64,000 nucleotides of DNA from Pyrinomonadaceae bacterium (GCA_019694395.1 JAIBCC010000017.1:1-64000); one strand, 5' to 3'. Counted from the stretch's first letter, positions 1 through 8,859 are shown. Program-made: numbers and translations. Notes: generated from the letters alone by a model not told the origin.

Positions 1-2406
1 ATCCGGCGAAAAACCTACTTTGAAAGTTTGATTTCCGGTGATAAATTTTAGTTCACCGCTATCCAGAGAGATTTTCCAAACTCCTTGTTGTTCTTCGGTA
101 GCACCAAAAAAGTAAATTGAGTTTTCTGTCTTTGAACAATTTATATCCCATTGTGCACCGGTTTTTAAGAGTTGTTTCTGATTGCTTCCGTCTAAATTCA
201 TCGTCCAAAGATTCCAATTATTTTCACTGCGGTTAGAAACAAAAGCGATTTTTTTCCCATCAAAAGTAACGCACGAACCAAAGTCATAATTAGCGTCCGA
301 AGTAAGTTGTTTTTTATTTGAACCATTTGCATCAGACATCCAAATATCAAGGTTTCCGCTAATTGCTGACTGATAGATGATTTTACCGTCAGGAGTCCAC
401 CGAACCCCGACTCCTTCTACTTTTCCGGTTGTAATTTTTTCGGATTCTGCCGGATTATTAGCCGAAACCATCCAAATATTGGCAAAATTATCCTGCTGAA
501 TGGTCATCAGGGTTTTACCGTCAGCCGTCATCCGAAGTTTTTGATAAGTGTTTAAATCTTTGGTTATTTGCTGCGCTTTACCATCAGGATAAGAGATTTG
601 CCAGATTTGGAAAAAAGGACTTTGACGTTCGGCAATGGTCATCAAAAACTCCTTTTTATCCGGCTGCCAAATTAAACCGCCGCTAAAGTTTCGGAGTTTA
701 TCCGGCACCGTCCAAATCGTAATTTCCTTTTTTTCTTCAAGCGAAACTTCTTTTAAAACCGGGGTTTGAGTTCCGTCAGGCTGTCGGTCAGAAGCTAAAA
801 TCGCTAGACTTTTTCCATCCGGCGACCAGCAAAAAAGTCCGATAAAACCTTCATTACGTCCACGTTTAGTAATGATATTTTCGTTTGCTCCATCAACATC
901 CGCCACAATCAAACGATTTTCTTTTTCTTTATCGTATGAGCGAACAAAAGCAACTTTGCTGCTATCAGGTGAAATTTCAACGCCGGGCATGACATCGTGA
1001 ATAACTAACTGAGGAATTCCGCCTAAAACAGGCACCCGAAATATTTCGCCGACACTCTTTTTATCCCACACGTTATAATAGATCCAACTGCTGTCCGGCG
1101 AGATCGCAACGCCTTGAAAAACTACATTTGCGGATTGAATTACCTGAAAAATACTTCCTGTTGCCAGTTGCTTAACCCATAAACTTTTTGAACTGCCTTC
1201 GTCCTGCACGTAAACCAGATATTTTCCGTCAGGCGAAATCGTTGCATCTTCAATGTTTCCTTGATTAGTTACGCGTTTTGATTCTATAAATTGGGAATTA
1301 GTCTGTTTTGGCGGATTAAAGCTCTCTAAATATTGACTGAAGATCCCTCTTCCTAAAAACATTCCGTAGCCGATCAAAACCAAAACCCCGATTAACGCTA
1401 ATCCCTTTAGACTATAGTTCAACTTAGACTTCTTCGCTTTAGAAAATTGTGTAGCTTTGGTATTTTGGACAGAATTTTCCCCGGTTATGGTTTCGACTAC
1501 AACTGTCGGCGGGGTTGACATTTCATCCGAAGAATTTATTTCCCGGCTTTCAAACCTTATCTTTTCATCGGAATATCTGAGCAACCGACGGAGGTCAGCG
1601 CGTAAATCCGAAGCAGTTTGATAGCGGAATTCGCGGTCTTTTTCTAAAAGTTTGAGAATTATCTTTTCAAACTCAGATGGAACTTTTTCGTTGATTTGAG
1701 AAGGTGCAGCCGGATTTTTATGAAGAATTTCGTCAAATATTCCGACCTGCGTTTGTCCCTTAAAAGGAGTTTCTCCCGTTACCATTTCGTAGAGCAAAAC
1801 GCCAACGCTCCAAAGGTCGGTTCTGCCGTCCAAAGATTTTCCCATCGCGTGTTCGGGCGACATATATTGAACTGTTCCGACCAAAACTCCGGCTTCGGTT
1901 TTAGCTTGGGTGACGGCTTCTTCCGAAACTTCTTCGACAATAGATTTTGCCAAACCGAAATCTAAAATCTTCACGAAACTGCGCCGATTGAGAATTATAT
2001 TGGCTGATTTTATATCACGATGAATGATTCCCTGATGATGAGCTTCATCAAGTGCGTCGGCAATTTGAGTTGCAATTTCAATTGTTTGGGCTAAATCCAA
2101 AGAGTCACTTTGAATTTTGTGAGCAAGGGTTTCGCCTTCGATATATTCCATCGCAATAAAAGGCGTTTCTTCGCTGTCATTTACTTGGTAAATAACACAA
2201 ATATTCGGATGATTAAGGTTGGCGGCGAGACGTGCTTCCTGCAAAAAACGACTCAGATGTTTACGGTCAGAGGAAAGGTCTGCGGACAGAATTTTCAACG
2301 CGACTTTTCGATTCAGACGGGTATCTTCAGCCAGATAGACCTCACCCATCCCTCCAGAACCGAGTTTTCTAAGCAGTTTGTAATATAAAATTTCTTCGGC
2401 AAACAT
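1..2406 (-). CDS. Ser/Thr protein kinase with membrane anchor and TolB/WD40-like propeller (3' end off window)
   Basis: A PknB-type kinase anchored in the membrane, probably phosphorylating cytoplasmic proteins in response to a signal sensed outside. Read on the minus strand from the ATG at 2406, residues 1-275 hold the full kinase set: glycine loop GSGGMGEVYLA, lysine in VALKIL, catalytic HRDIKSAN, DFGLAK, and activation segment MSPEH. A Thr/Ser-rich linker leads to one hydrophobic helix near residues 332-352 (GLALIGVLVLIGYGMF). After it come repeated blade motifs such as SPDGKYLVYV, SPDSSKVAFV and SPDGKSLAIL, typical of TolB-like propellers on Acidobacteriota kinases. The frame is open to base 1, so the C-terminus is missing here. 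The family call is firm; the ligand and targets cannot be read from sequence. Confidence 0.93.
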   Translation of the reverse strand, partial: MFAEEILYYKLLRKLGSGGMGEVYLAEDTRLNRKVALKILSADLSSDRKHLSRFLQEARLAANLNHPNICVIYQVNDSEETPFIAMEYIEGETLAHKIQSDSLDLAQTIEIATQIADALDEAHHQGIIHRDIKSANIILNRRSFVKILDFGLAKSIVEEVSEEAVTQAKTEAGVLVGTVQYMSPEHAMGKSLDGRTDLWSVGVLLYEMVTGETPFKGQTQVGIFDEILHKNPAAPSQINEKVPSEFEKIILKLLEKDREFRYQTASDLRADLRRLLRYSDEKIRFESREINSSDEMSTPPTVVVETITGENSVQNTKATQFSKAKKSKLNYSLKGLALIGVLVLIGYGMFLGRGIFSQYLESFNPPKQTNSQFIESKRVTNQGNIEDATISPDGKYLVYVQDEGSSKSLWVKQLATGSIFQVIQSANVVFQGVAISPDSSWIYYNVWDKKSVGEIFRVPVLGGIPQLVIHDVMPGVEISPDSSKVAFVRSYDKEKENRLIVADVDGANENIITKRGRNEGFIGLFCWSPDGKSLAILASDRQPDGTQTPVLKEVSLEEKKEITIWTVPDKLRNFSGGLIWQPDKKEFLMTIAERQSPFFQIWQISYPDGKAQQITKDLNTYQKLRMTADGKTLMTIQQDNFANIWMVSANNPAESEKITTGKVEGVGVRWTPDGKIIYQSAISGNLDIWMSDANGSNKKQLTSDANYDFGSCVTFDGKKIAFVSNRSENNWNLWTMNLDGSNQKQLLKTGAQWDINCSKTENSIYFFGATEEQQGVWKISLDSGELKFITGNQTFKVGFSPD

Positions 2407-2486
2407 TCTGATTCGCGTTTTTTCTTACGTTTGCCAGCGTTGTTGGGTTCACTAATTTTAGTCTATTTGATTTCGGGAAACAAGAT

Positions 2487-3506
2487 TTATTTTGGCATTT
2501 CAATCTCAAGCAATGCGCGTCCGCCGGAAGGCGGATCATCAGGTAATTTGCTGATAGCGCAGAGCATTTTCTTTTCGGGATTCGGCAGCTTGCTCAAACG
2601 TCCGAAAGTCTCAAAGATTTCTCCTTTTTTACTTTCAGCTTCGACTTCCAGATTAACAACCTGATTTGGCTTTTTGGCTTGCACGATTATTTCGCCGTTG
2701 CCATCACCCATATCCAAAACCACTGTTCCATACGGATAATCAGTGCGATCTTTTTTACCCCACAAACCGCATTTGGCAATTCCCTGTTTGATATTTCCGC
2801 GCAATCTCACAATTTTATCTAAAAATTCGGGATGCGAGTCCAGACCATTTTTAAAAGTTTCCGCATCTACAATTGGAATTTCCTGTCTGGGCAAAATATT
2901 TTTTTGCACGTAAAGAACAGAAAAGACAGCAATTACCGGCAAAGCAAAAATATACCACCAAATTATTCCAAGCCACACATTTCGCGCCTGCATTGCATAA
3001 ATCTGCTTGCCAAGGACATACCAAAAAATCAATCTCAGAGCCGGAAAGGTAAGAGCAACTATCAAGGCTGCCACTCCCTGCCCCCAATTTGCATTAAATT
3101 CGCATAATGATTCCGACTGACCATCCCAATAAATAATTAAAGCCGGAATGAAAAGCAATGCATCAAGCAGAATATAACTTGGGTGCGTGCTGAAAAATGG
3201 ATAGCGAAAACCTACTTGAGATTTAGTAAATTCCTTACTGATCTCTTCGAGCCAAATATGCGGGAAAATTATCGGATGAAGCGCAACGATAAATGAAATG
3301 AGGGAAATACCTATCATCGAATAAAAAAATACTCCCATAAATTCGGGACGCGACTGACATCCGCGCACACCGTAAGCCTCTGCCAGCAAGCCTCCCGAAT
3401 AAGTTACGAGAAAAAGACTTAAAACCTGCAAAGCAAAAATTTTTAGGATACTTATAATTTGCCAAAAGCCTTTAAGGAAAATTTTTGGCGTTAAAGTGCG
3501 TTTCAT
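2487..3506 (-). CDS. Polytopic membrane protein with C-terminal soluble domain, function unknown
   Basis: I do not recognise this 339-residue protein as a named family. It has about five hydrophobic segments (roughly residues 18-42, 58-80, 110-127, 140-165 and 183-205). A soluble C-terminal part of about 110 residues follows, in which VRLRGNIKQGIAKCGLWGKK and the alternating hydrophobic pattern after it suggest a small beta-barrel or OB-like fold; that fold is a guess. The ATG at 3506 starts a positively charged N-terminus (MKRTLTPKIF). It lies 80 bp downstream of the Ser/Thr kinase start on the same strand and probably forms its own transcription unit upstream of it. Nothing indicates a substrate. 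Confidence 0.75.
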   Translation of the reverse strand: MKRTLTPKIFLKGFWQIISILKIFALQVLSLFLVTYSGGLLAEAYGVRGCQSRPEFMGVFFYSMIGISLISFIVALHPIIFPHIWLEEISKEFTKSQVGFRYPFFSTHPSYILLDALLFIPALIIYWDGQSESLCEFNANWGQGVAALIVALTFPALRLIFWYVLGKQIYAMQARNVWLGIIWWYIFALPVIAVFSVLYVQKNILPRQEIPIVDAETFKNGLDSHPEFLDKIVRLRGNIKQGIAKCGLWGKKDRTDYPYGTVVLDMGDGNGEIIVQAKKPNQVVNLEVEAESKKGEIFETFGRLSKLPNPEKKMLCAISKLPDDPPSGGRALLEIEMPK

Positions 3507-3619
3507 TTTTTAGGGTGTTTATAACATAAAGTAAGGCGCAAAAAACTGCAAATTCATTTTGAGAAAATTATAAATTTTATTAAGACAATGCTTTCACCCA
3601 TCTCATTTAAGCTGAAAGA

Positions 3620-3653
3620 TAAAAGGTCAAAGACTGTAAATCCTTGACCTTTA
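3620..3653 (-). terminator. Rho-independent terminator of the HExxH protein gene
   Basis: On the minus strand the arms AAAGGTCAA and TTGACCTTT pair around a short loop about 25 bp after the stop of the gene at 3678, and the 3' arm runs into a T-rich stretch. The position and T-tract fit termination of that gene. Confidence 0.65.
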
Positions 3654-3677
3654 TGCTTTTGAGTCTAATTTTGAGAA

Positions 3678-4259
3678 TCAATATCCGTCATAACCTGCGC
3701 TTGAAGACGCATTTGAAGCATAATACGGATGCCCTTTAACTGCCGCCCGCATATCAACACAATCGCCTGAATCCACGGCTCCGCCGTCAATTATTTTGCC
3801 CGCAATGCGCCATCCGATTTCAAAAACTTTGTCTTTGGCTTCATCATCACTATATAAACGAGCATCGGGATCATTGCTGGTGCTGTTGGCTCTGGCGTAA
3901 AGACATTGGGCAATGTAAGCGATTGATTCCGATTGAGCGACATCCATTTTTTTAGCTTGAAAATCGCAAACAGCATGAGTTACTTCGTGAACAACTAAAG
4001 CTCTTCTGGATTCGGAGGAAGCATTCAAAAAACCGAGATAAAGATTATTTTCGGTAGAATTGTAAATAGCTTTGGTTCCTATTTTTGAACTATAGGTTAC
4101 CCCCATTCTGCCGTCCCTGATTTCGTAAGCCATTAAAGATAGGACGCTTGGAGAGAAACTATATCCCTCAAAAGTAAATCCGCTCATATTTGAAACTCCG
4201 TGTCCCAAAAGAACTCCTACCACCGATGTTGCTGCTATAGCATTTAGAGCTTGTTCCAT
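3678..4259 (-). CDS. Small HExxH metallopeptidase-like protein
   Basis: A 193-residue protein with the zinc-peptidase motif HEVTH at residues 91-95, inside an amphipathic helix (ALVVHEVTHAVCDF), and a glutamate in SESIAY at residue 111 that could be the third zinc ligand of a gluzincin. The N-terminus (LNAIAATSVVGVLLGHG) is mildly hydrophobic but has no convincing signal peptide. The C-terminus is Ser/Ala/Tyr-rich and disordered-looking. A good ribosome site (GGGAG) precedes the ATG at 4259, and a hairpin terminator follows the stop, so it is a single-gene unit. The family is not recognised; metal binding and proteolysis are inferred from the motif alone. A contact-dependent or self-processing role is possible but unsupported. 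Confidence 0.75.
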   Translation of the reverse strand: MEQALNAIAATSVVGVLLGHGVSNMSGFTFEGYSFSPSVLSLMAYEIRDGRMGVTYSSKIGTKAIYNSTENNLYLGFLNASSESRRALVVHEVTHAVCDFQAKKMDVAQSESIAYIAQCLYARANSTSNDPDARLYSDDEAKDKVFEIGWRIAGKIIDGGAVDSGDCVDMRAAVKGHPYYASNASSSAGYDGY

Positions 4260-4375
4260 ATTTTTACTCCCTCAAATCACTAAATTTTGGCAACTTAATT
4301 GCCACTCAATTACTAATGCGAAGATTTTTTACAAAAACTATCATCAGAATTAAGTTTTTTTTCATTAAAACAAAT

Positions 4376-5095
4376 TTAGCTGAATTTAAGTTTTATTTGC
4401 GAGGCATATCGGCGGCTGACGGTCAGAGGTTCTTTCATTTCACGCAAATGAATTTGATATGAACGGCTAAACCAGGTTTCGACCTTTTCGATGAATTCCA
4501 AATTTACAATGGTTGAACGATGAATGCGGACAAAATATTTTTCGGGCAAACGGTCTTCCCATTCTTTGAGCGATTTGGTGACCAAATGTTTTTTGCCATC
4601 ATCGGTAAAAACCTGTGTGTAGTCACCGTCGGCGCAAATACATTTGATAGTGCTGATCTTCAAAAAACGCGAGCGTTCTCCGAAATCCAGAAACAAACGG
4701 TCTTCGTATTCGAGTTTTCGTAAGGAAATTTCCGTTTTTTCTTCCGGCTCCAATAATCTTTCCAACGTTTTGGCAAGACGCTCGGGATTAACGGGTTTCA
4801 GAAGATAATCCAAAGCATTGATCTCAAAAGCGCGAATCGCAAACGCATCAAACGCCGTCACGAAAATCAATTTGAAGTCTTTTTCGACTTTTTCCATTAA
4901 ATCAAACCCGTTTTCGTTCTGTAACTGAATATCGAGAAAAACAACATCAGGCTTGTTCGTTTGAATTAAATTGATCGCTTCGGTTAAATTTTCAGCTTCT
5001 CCAATAATTGAAATTTCGGCAAAATCCGCCAAAAGCGAGCGCAGTTCGCGCCGCGCAAGTCTTTCGTCATCAATAATTATGGCGTTTAGCATCAT
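4376..5095 (-). CDS. LytTR-family response regulator
   Basis: A transcriptional response regulator of the LytR/AlgR type. Residues 1-120 are a receiver domain: acidic pair in IIIDDERLARRE, phospho-acceptor D55 in VVFLDIQL, and the conserved lysine in YLLKPVNPERL. Residues about 140-239 are a LytTR DNA-binding domain (FLKISTIKCICADGDYTQVF, then FVRIHRSTIVNLEFIEKVE). It sits directly downstream of the sensor kinase at 5156-6232, separated only by a palindromic repeat, so the two form a two-component pair. Two adjacent ATGs exist at 5095 and 5092. The likely output is control of cell-envelope or secondary functions, as in other LytTR systems; the target promoters cannot be read. Confidence 0.93.
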   Translation of the reverse strand: MMLNAIIIDDERLARRELRSLLADFAEISIIGEAENLTEAINLIQTNKPDVVFLDIQLQNENGFDLMEKVEKDFKLIFVTAFDAFAIRAFEINALDYLLKPVNPERLAKTLERLLEPEEKTEISLRKLEYEDRLFLDFGERSRFLKISTIKCICADGDYTQVFTDDGKKHLVTKSLKEWEDRLPEKYFVRIHRSTIVNLEFIEKVETWFSRSYQIHLREMKEPLTVSRRYASQIKLKFS

Positions 5096-5104
5096 ACGAC
5101 TAAT

Positions 5105-5195
5105 GGCAGAAACGCGACTGTAAAGGAGCGTGTTTCAACGTAAAATTTCGGATGTTCAACCTTGAGACACGCTTCCTGAAGGTCGCGCTCCTGCC
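5105..5195. repeat. Dispersed palindromic repeat, copy A (between kinase and regulator)
   Basis: A 91-bp imperfect inverted repeat running from GGCAGAAACGCG to its complement ending CTGCC. The arms pair over about 30 bp (GGCAGAAACGCGACTGT against the reverse complement of the right arm). Related copies lie at 25380-25448, 45467-45556 and 54434-54505. In this copy the sensor kinase's last codons and stop (5156) fall inside one arm, and the regulator starts 10 bp beyond the other. Confidence 0.8.
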
Positions 5196-6232
5196 TTTGA
5201 AATCTCAATTTTGGCAACTACAAAATCACCGTTTTGCTTGAGTTCAAAACTGCTTTTTCCGCCAAATAGTTTTTCCAACCTCTCACGGACATTTTTTAAT
5301 CCGATTTTTGTTCCGTTGGAATTGTGCAGATTTTCCAGCTTTCCGCTATTGGCGACTTCCAGAATTAACTTTTCGTCTTCGGATTTGGCAGAAATATTTA
5401 TCTTGAGCGGTTTCGGGCTGGTTTGCAAACCGTGTTTGATAGCGTTTTCGACCAATGGATTGAGCAAAAAACACGGCACTTTAAAATCTTCTGCTTCTTC
5501 ATCTATTTCAAAATTAACCTCAAGTTTTTCCTCAAACCGGATTTTCTCAATCGCCAGATAATTTTTAACGGCTTCGATTTCCTCGTGCAAGGGAATTTCT
5601 TTTTTTTCCACACTTAAAAGCGAATGACGCAAAAATTCGGAAAGCTGGGTAATCATTTGTTTAGCACGATTTTTGTCCTCATCAACCGAGGCGCGAATCG
5701 AATTGAGCGCGTTAAAAAGAAAATGCGGATTGAGTTGATAACGTAAAACTTCGAGCTGCGCTTTGTCAGCTAAAAAAGCGGATTGAAGTGCATTTTCCTG
5801 CTCGGTTTGCCATTTTTGCCAGTATTTGATGCCGAAATAAACCGCGCTCCAGCCTGTGATCGTCATTGCATAATCAAGCGCAACTTTTGGCAAATTCGGT
5901 AAATCTTTGGAAAAATTGAAATTGCTCGAAACCAGCGAAAAATAAAGCTCTTCGATTCCAGCCCAAAGGCATCCGAAAATGACTGATAAAGCTAAAACCA
6001 TGAAAACAATCGTGTTAAGTGAAAACCGATTAACCATCCGCCGGTAAATCCGCCAGAGAATGATAGTGAGAAAAAAACCGGCAACGGCGCGGAAAGATTT
6101 GATGTAAAAAAGTCCGAGCGGATTAGCGGCGACCGTTAAAAAGGTGATGTAAATGACCACCATATAAATCAGCCAGCCGCTGATTTGCAGAAACCAGAAC
6201 GATTTTTTTAATTTTTCCAGCACACTTTTCAA
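5156..6232 (-). CDS. LytS-type sensor histidine kinase (His_kinase family)
   Basis: A membrane sensor kinase that would phosphorylate the LytTR regulator just downstream. About four membrane helices occupy residues 15-145. The phospho-accepting region is YQLNPHFLFNALNSIRA with H170, and the ATP-binding part carries NPLVENAIKHGL and GIGLKNVRERL. It lacks a periplasmic domain of any size, so sensing is probably within the membrane. The reading frame begins with TTG at 6232 (GTG at 6226 is an alternative), and neither has a clear ribosome site. The last twelve codons are encoded by the arm of palindromic repeat copy A and give a tail rich in Gly, Ser and Arg, unlike normal kinase ends. Confidence 0.92.
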   Translation of the reverse strand: MKSVLEKLKKSFWFLQISGWLIYMVVIYITFLTVAANPLGLFYIKSFRAVAGFFLTIILWRIYRRMVNRFSLNTIVFMVLALSVIFGCLWAGIEELYFSLVSSNFNFSKDLPNLPKVALDYAMTITGWSAVYFGIKYWQKWQTEQENALQSAFLADKAQLEVLRYQLNPHFLFNALNSIRASVDEDKNRAKQMITQLSEFLRHSLLSVEKKEIPLHEEIEAVKNYLAIEKIRFEEKLEVNFEIDEEAEDFKVPCFLLNPLVENAIKHGLQTSPKPLKINISAKSEDEKLILEVANSGKLENLHNSNGTKIGLKNVRERLEKLFGGKSSFELKQNGDFVVAKIEISKAGARPSGSVSQG

Positions 6233-6282
6233 TATAAACTATCCGAAACTCGAGTGCAGAAAATTGTATTAATTCATCACTT

Positions 6283-6361
6283 TTTCTGCGGGCTTTGCGC
6301 CTTTGCGTGTAAAAGAATACGCTCATTTTTATTTTCACGCAGAGCCGCAAAGGGCGCGAAG
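6283..6361. repeat. Intergenic palindrome of CTTTGCG words
   Basis: Left arm CTTTGCGCCTTTGCGTG (6293-6309) pairs imperfectly with CACGCAGAGCCGCAAAGG at 6336-6353. Each arm is itself a near-tandem of a 7-8 base word. It lies between the kinase start and the NTF2-like gene. Confidence 0.65.
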
Positions 6362-6395
6362 TTCTTTTCTATCCTTTCATTAACATTAACCTAAA

Positions 6396-6872
6396 TTATT
6401 TTTGCGGTTCACGGATGCGCGAAGAATGTCCGGCAACTAATTGCCAGCGTCCGTCGCGTTTGACAAAAGTATCGGTAAAACGGCTTTTGCTGATAACTTC
6501 TCTGTCTTTTCCTTTCAAAGTTGTAGTCACTCGTCCCCAAACTACCGCCGTGTTGCCATAAACTTTAACTTTCATCTCATCAACGTCATACGCCACAAGT
6601 TTGAATTCACCCGGCGGTTTAGCAAGACTGGCAACATCTTCGGTTTTGGTCGTAATTCCGCCGCCCGAATCGGTATAAATAAACTCATCTGCCTCAATTC
6701 GCTCAAAAAAAACCTTGTCGCGATTGATGTTTGCCTGACCAATGTCGCGTTCAAGCTGCATCAATTCTTCTTCGACCTTGTTTTGATTTGAAACAGATTT
6801 CTTTTGAGCCTGAACGGAAATTATTGAAAAACTTAGTAAAAGAAAGATAACGAATCCAAACTTTTTCTGCAT
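6396..6872 (-). CDS. Secreted NTF2-like (DUF4440/SnoaL-type) protein
   Basis: A 158-residue protein with a clear signal peptide (MQKKFGFVIFLLLSFSIISVQA, cleavage expected after residues around 22). The mature part matches the cone-shaped NTF2-like fold used by DUF4440 proteins: an N-terminal helix (ELMQLERDIGQANINRDKVF), then ADEFIYTDSGGG, and the closing strands GRVTTTL and DTFVKRDGRWQLVAGHSS. Such proteins bind small ligands or act in varied reactions, and no active-site residue can be assigned. Its ATG directly follows the stop of another NTF2-like gene (6873-7328), so both are co-transcribed and may act together in the periplasm. Confidence 0.85.
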   Translation of the reverse strand: MQKKFGFVIFLLLSFSIISVQAQKKSVSNQNKVEEELMQLERDIGQANINRDKVFFERIEADEFIYTDSGGGITTKTEDVASLAKPPGEFKLVAYDVDEMKVKVYGNTAVVWGRVTTTLKGKDREVISKSRFTDTFVKRDGRWQLVAGHSSRIREPQK

Positions 6873-7328
6873 TTATTCTCCCTGTTTTTTCTCTTTTGGT
6901 TCAGCGTAAAAACTCTTGTTAACGATTTTCCATTCACCGTCAATTTTGAGCAAGGTCATATAATCCGTAAATTTAACGTTTGGATAGTCAAGAATTATTT
7001 TGCCCGTTGCCGCATTGCCCGAAATGTCAATACTTTCGATCCAACGTTTGCGCTGTGCTTCGTCTGCGGCGGGTTTTCCGTCTTTCATTCCGGCGATATA
7101 TTCTTCAAAAGTCCGTGTCATGTATTTCCCTTCGCGCATAAAGATCAACTTTCCTTCGGTATAAAAAGCCTTTTTCATAAATTCGGGATTACCTGTTTCG
7201 TGTCCTTTCAGATAATTTTCCAAAGGGATTCTGACCAACTCCTTTTCTCTTTCGTCTGCCATAATTTTGTAACCGTAAATCGAACTGCCGATTGCCATTA
7301 ACACAAATAAAACAAGATATTTTTTCAT
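6873..7328 (-). CDS. Exported NTF2-like (putative lumazine-binding type) protein
   Basis: A 151-residue protein with an N-terminal hydrophobic segment (YLVLFVLMAIGSSIYGYKI) acting as a signal or anchor. The body fits the NTF2-like superfamily: VRIPLENYLKGHETGNPEFMK, FYTEGKLIFMREGKY, AATGKIILDYPNVKF, and a final TLLKIDGEWKIVNKSF. This last pattern is typical of putative lumazine-binding family members. It is the first gene of a two-gene operon with the second NTF2-like protein, and the two reading frames abut without a gap. Function is unknown; a ligand-binding or accessory role in the envelope is an inference from fold and export. Confidence 0.82.
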   Translation of the reverse strand: MKKYLVLFVLMAIGSSIYGYKIMADEREKELVRIPLENYLKGHETGNPEFMKKAFYTEGKLIFMREGKYMTRTFEEYIAGMKDGKPAADEAQRKRWIESIDISGNAATGKIILDYPNVKFTDYMTLLKIDGEWKIVNKSFYAEPKEKKQGE

Positions 7329-7437
7329 AAAAAATTCCGCACTCCTTTATTTAAGATGATGCGGAATTATACGTTTGAATTTTGTGAATTTATTTAACTT
7401 TTCGACAAACGGCACGAAAAATCGTTAAGCGGTAAAA

Positions 7438-7564
7438 GGAACGCCGGCATCCTGCCGGCAAACATCGTGCAACGATGTGGTTCAAGCCTAATTAAAGATA
7501 ACTCTTAATTAAACTTGAGTGTTCGCGCTCTCGCGCTCAATGCCAGTTAGAAGCGTGGCGTTCC
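7438..7564. repeat. 127-bp element with terminal inverted repeats and internal hairpins
   Basis: The ends are GGAACGCC (7438-7445) and GGCGTTCC (7557-7564). Inside are two perfect 7-bp hairpins: GCCGGCA/TGCCGGC at 7443-7459 and ACATCGT/ACGATGT at 7462-7478. A third pairs TCAAG..TAATTAA with TTAATTA..CTTGA around 7482-7518. No open frame is present. It abuts the ilvA stop, so it may also terminate that transcript. Confidence 0.6.
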
Positions 7565-7565
7565 G

Positions 7566-8822
7566 TTAAACTAAAAACCCAAACAAATCCTGTCTGTCAT
7601 TGATGTATTCGTAAATGATTTTGGCTTTATCCATTCGTTCCAATAACGGCTCAAATTCGTTTTTATCTTTGAGTTCAATACCAACCAAAGCAGGACCATT
7701 TTCACGCGCAGTTTTCTTGACATATTCAAAAAGCGTGATGTCGTCATCGGGACCTAAAACATTCAAAAATTCGCGTAAAGCTCCGGCACGCTGCGGAAAG
7801 CGGATGATGAAATAATGTTTTAATCCTTCATATAAAAGTGAGCGTTCTTTGATCTCCTCAGTGCGGGTAATATCATTATTGCCGCCGCTGACGAGGCAGA
7901 CGACATTTTTTCCTTTTATTTCGTCTTTAATAAAATCTAATGCGGCAATCGTCAACGCTCCGGCGGGTTCGGCAACAATCGCTTCTTCGTTATAAAGCTG
8001 TAAGATCGTCGAGCAAACCTTGCCTTCGGGAACTAATAAAACATTATCCAAATTAGCTTTGCAGATTTCAAAAGTTAGATCGCCGACTCGTTTGACCGCC
8101 GCGCCGTCCACAAATTTATCAACTTCTTTCAAAGTGACAAGTTCGCCTTTTTCCAGAGAAGTTTTCATCGCCGGTGCGCCAAGCGGTTCAATTCCGATGA
8201 TTTTGGTCTGCGGACTAAGCTGTTTGAAAACCGTCGAAACGCCCGAAACCAATCCGCCGCCGCCAATTGCCAACAACAAATAATCAATCTTGAAATCGGC
8301 ATCCTTGAAAATTTCTAGCCCGACCGTTCCCTGTCCTTCCATCACTTTGACATCATCAAATGGGTGAACAAAGGTTGCGTTTTGCTCCTCGCAATATTTC
8401 AAAGAAGCGGCAAACGCATCATCAAAAGTGTCTCCAACCAGCTCAACCTCAACCATTTCTTTGCCGAACATTTTGACCTGTTTGACCTTTTGATTCGGAG
8501 TTGTCGTTGGCATAAAAATCGTGCCTTTGATACCCATCACGCGACACGCATACGCCACGCCTTGGGCGTGATTTCCGGCAGAAGCGCAAACGACAATCGA
8601 ATCGGAAGGAAGCTGTGCCATTTTGTTGTAAGCTCCGCGAATTTTGTAAGAACGGACGATTTGCAAATCTTCGCGTTTGAGGAAAATATTTGCCTCATAA
8701 CGGTCGGAAAGATTCAGATTTTGCTGTAAAGGAGTGTGAATAGCAACTTTTCGCAAACGCTCGGCGGCTTGGAAAATGTTGTCAATGGTTGGAAAGATGG
8801 TCTGTTTAACTTCGGTTTTCAT
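7566..8822 (-). CDS. ilvA: Threonine ammonia-lyase (threonine dehydratase)
   Basis: A PLP enzyme deaminating L-threonine to 2-oxobutanoate, the entry step of isoleucine synthesis. The Schiff-base lysine is K60 in VRSYKIRGAYNKM, substrate and PLP contacts lie in CASAGNHAQGVA, and the glycine-rich phosphate loop is AIGGGGLVSGV. Residues about 335-418 form a single ACT-like regulatory region (HYFIIRFPQRAGALREFLN), so the enzyme should be allosterically controlled. I chose the ATG at 8822 (protein starts MKTEVKQ, 418 residues). An upstream in-frame GTG at 8867 lies inside a palindromic repeat and adds residues with no homology to the family. No other branched-chain genes are adjacent. Confidence 0.93.
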   Translation of the reverse strand: MKTEVKQTIFPTIDNIFQAAERLRKVAIHTPLQQNLNLSDRYEANIFLKREDLQIVRSYKIRGAYNKMAQLPSDSIVVCASAGNHAQGVAYACRVMGIKGTIFMPTTTPNQKVKQVKMFGKEMVEVELVGDTFDDAFAASLKYCEEQNATFVHPFDDVKVMEGQGTVGLEIFKDADFKIDYLLLAIGGGGLVSGVSTVFKQLSPQTKIIGIEPLGAPAMKTSLEKGELVTLKEVDKFVDGAAVKRVGDLTFEICKANLDNVLLVPEGKVCSTILQLYNEEAIVAEPAGALTIAALDFIKDEIKGKNVVCLVSGGNNDITRTEEIKERSLLYEGLKHYFIIRFPQRAGALREFLNVLGPDDDITLFEYVKKTARENGPALVGIELKDKNEFEPLLERMDKAKIIYEYINDRQDLFGFLV

Positions 8823-8859
8823 TATAATTTCAACAAAATAATAACCAAAGTTTATCAGA

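Noticed and set aside
7438..7564. Integron attC site
   Set aside because: A GTTAAGC-like core is present just outside, but no matching inverse core (RYYYAAC), no integrase and no cassette array; the hairpins are symmetric rather than attC-like.
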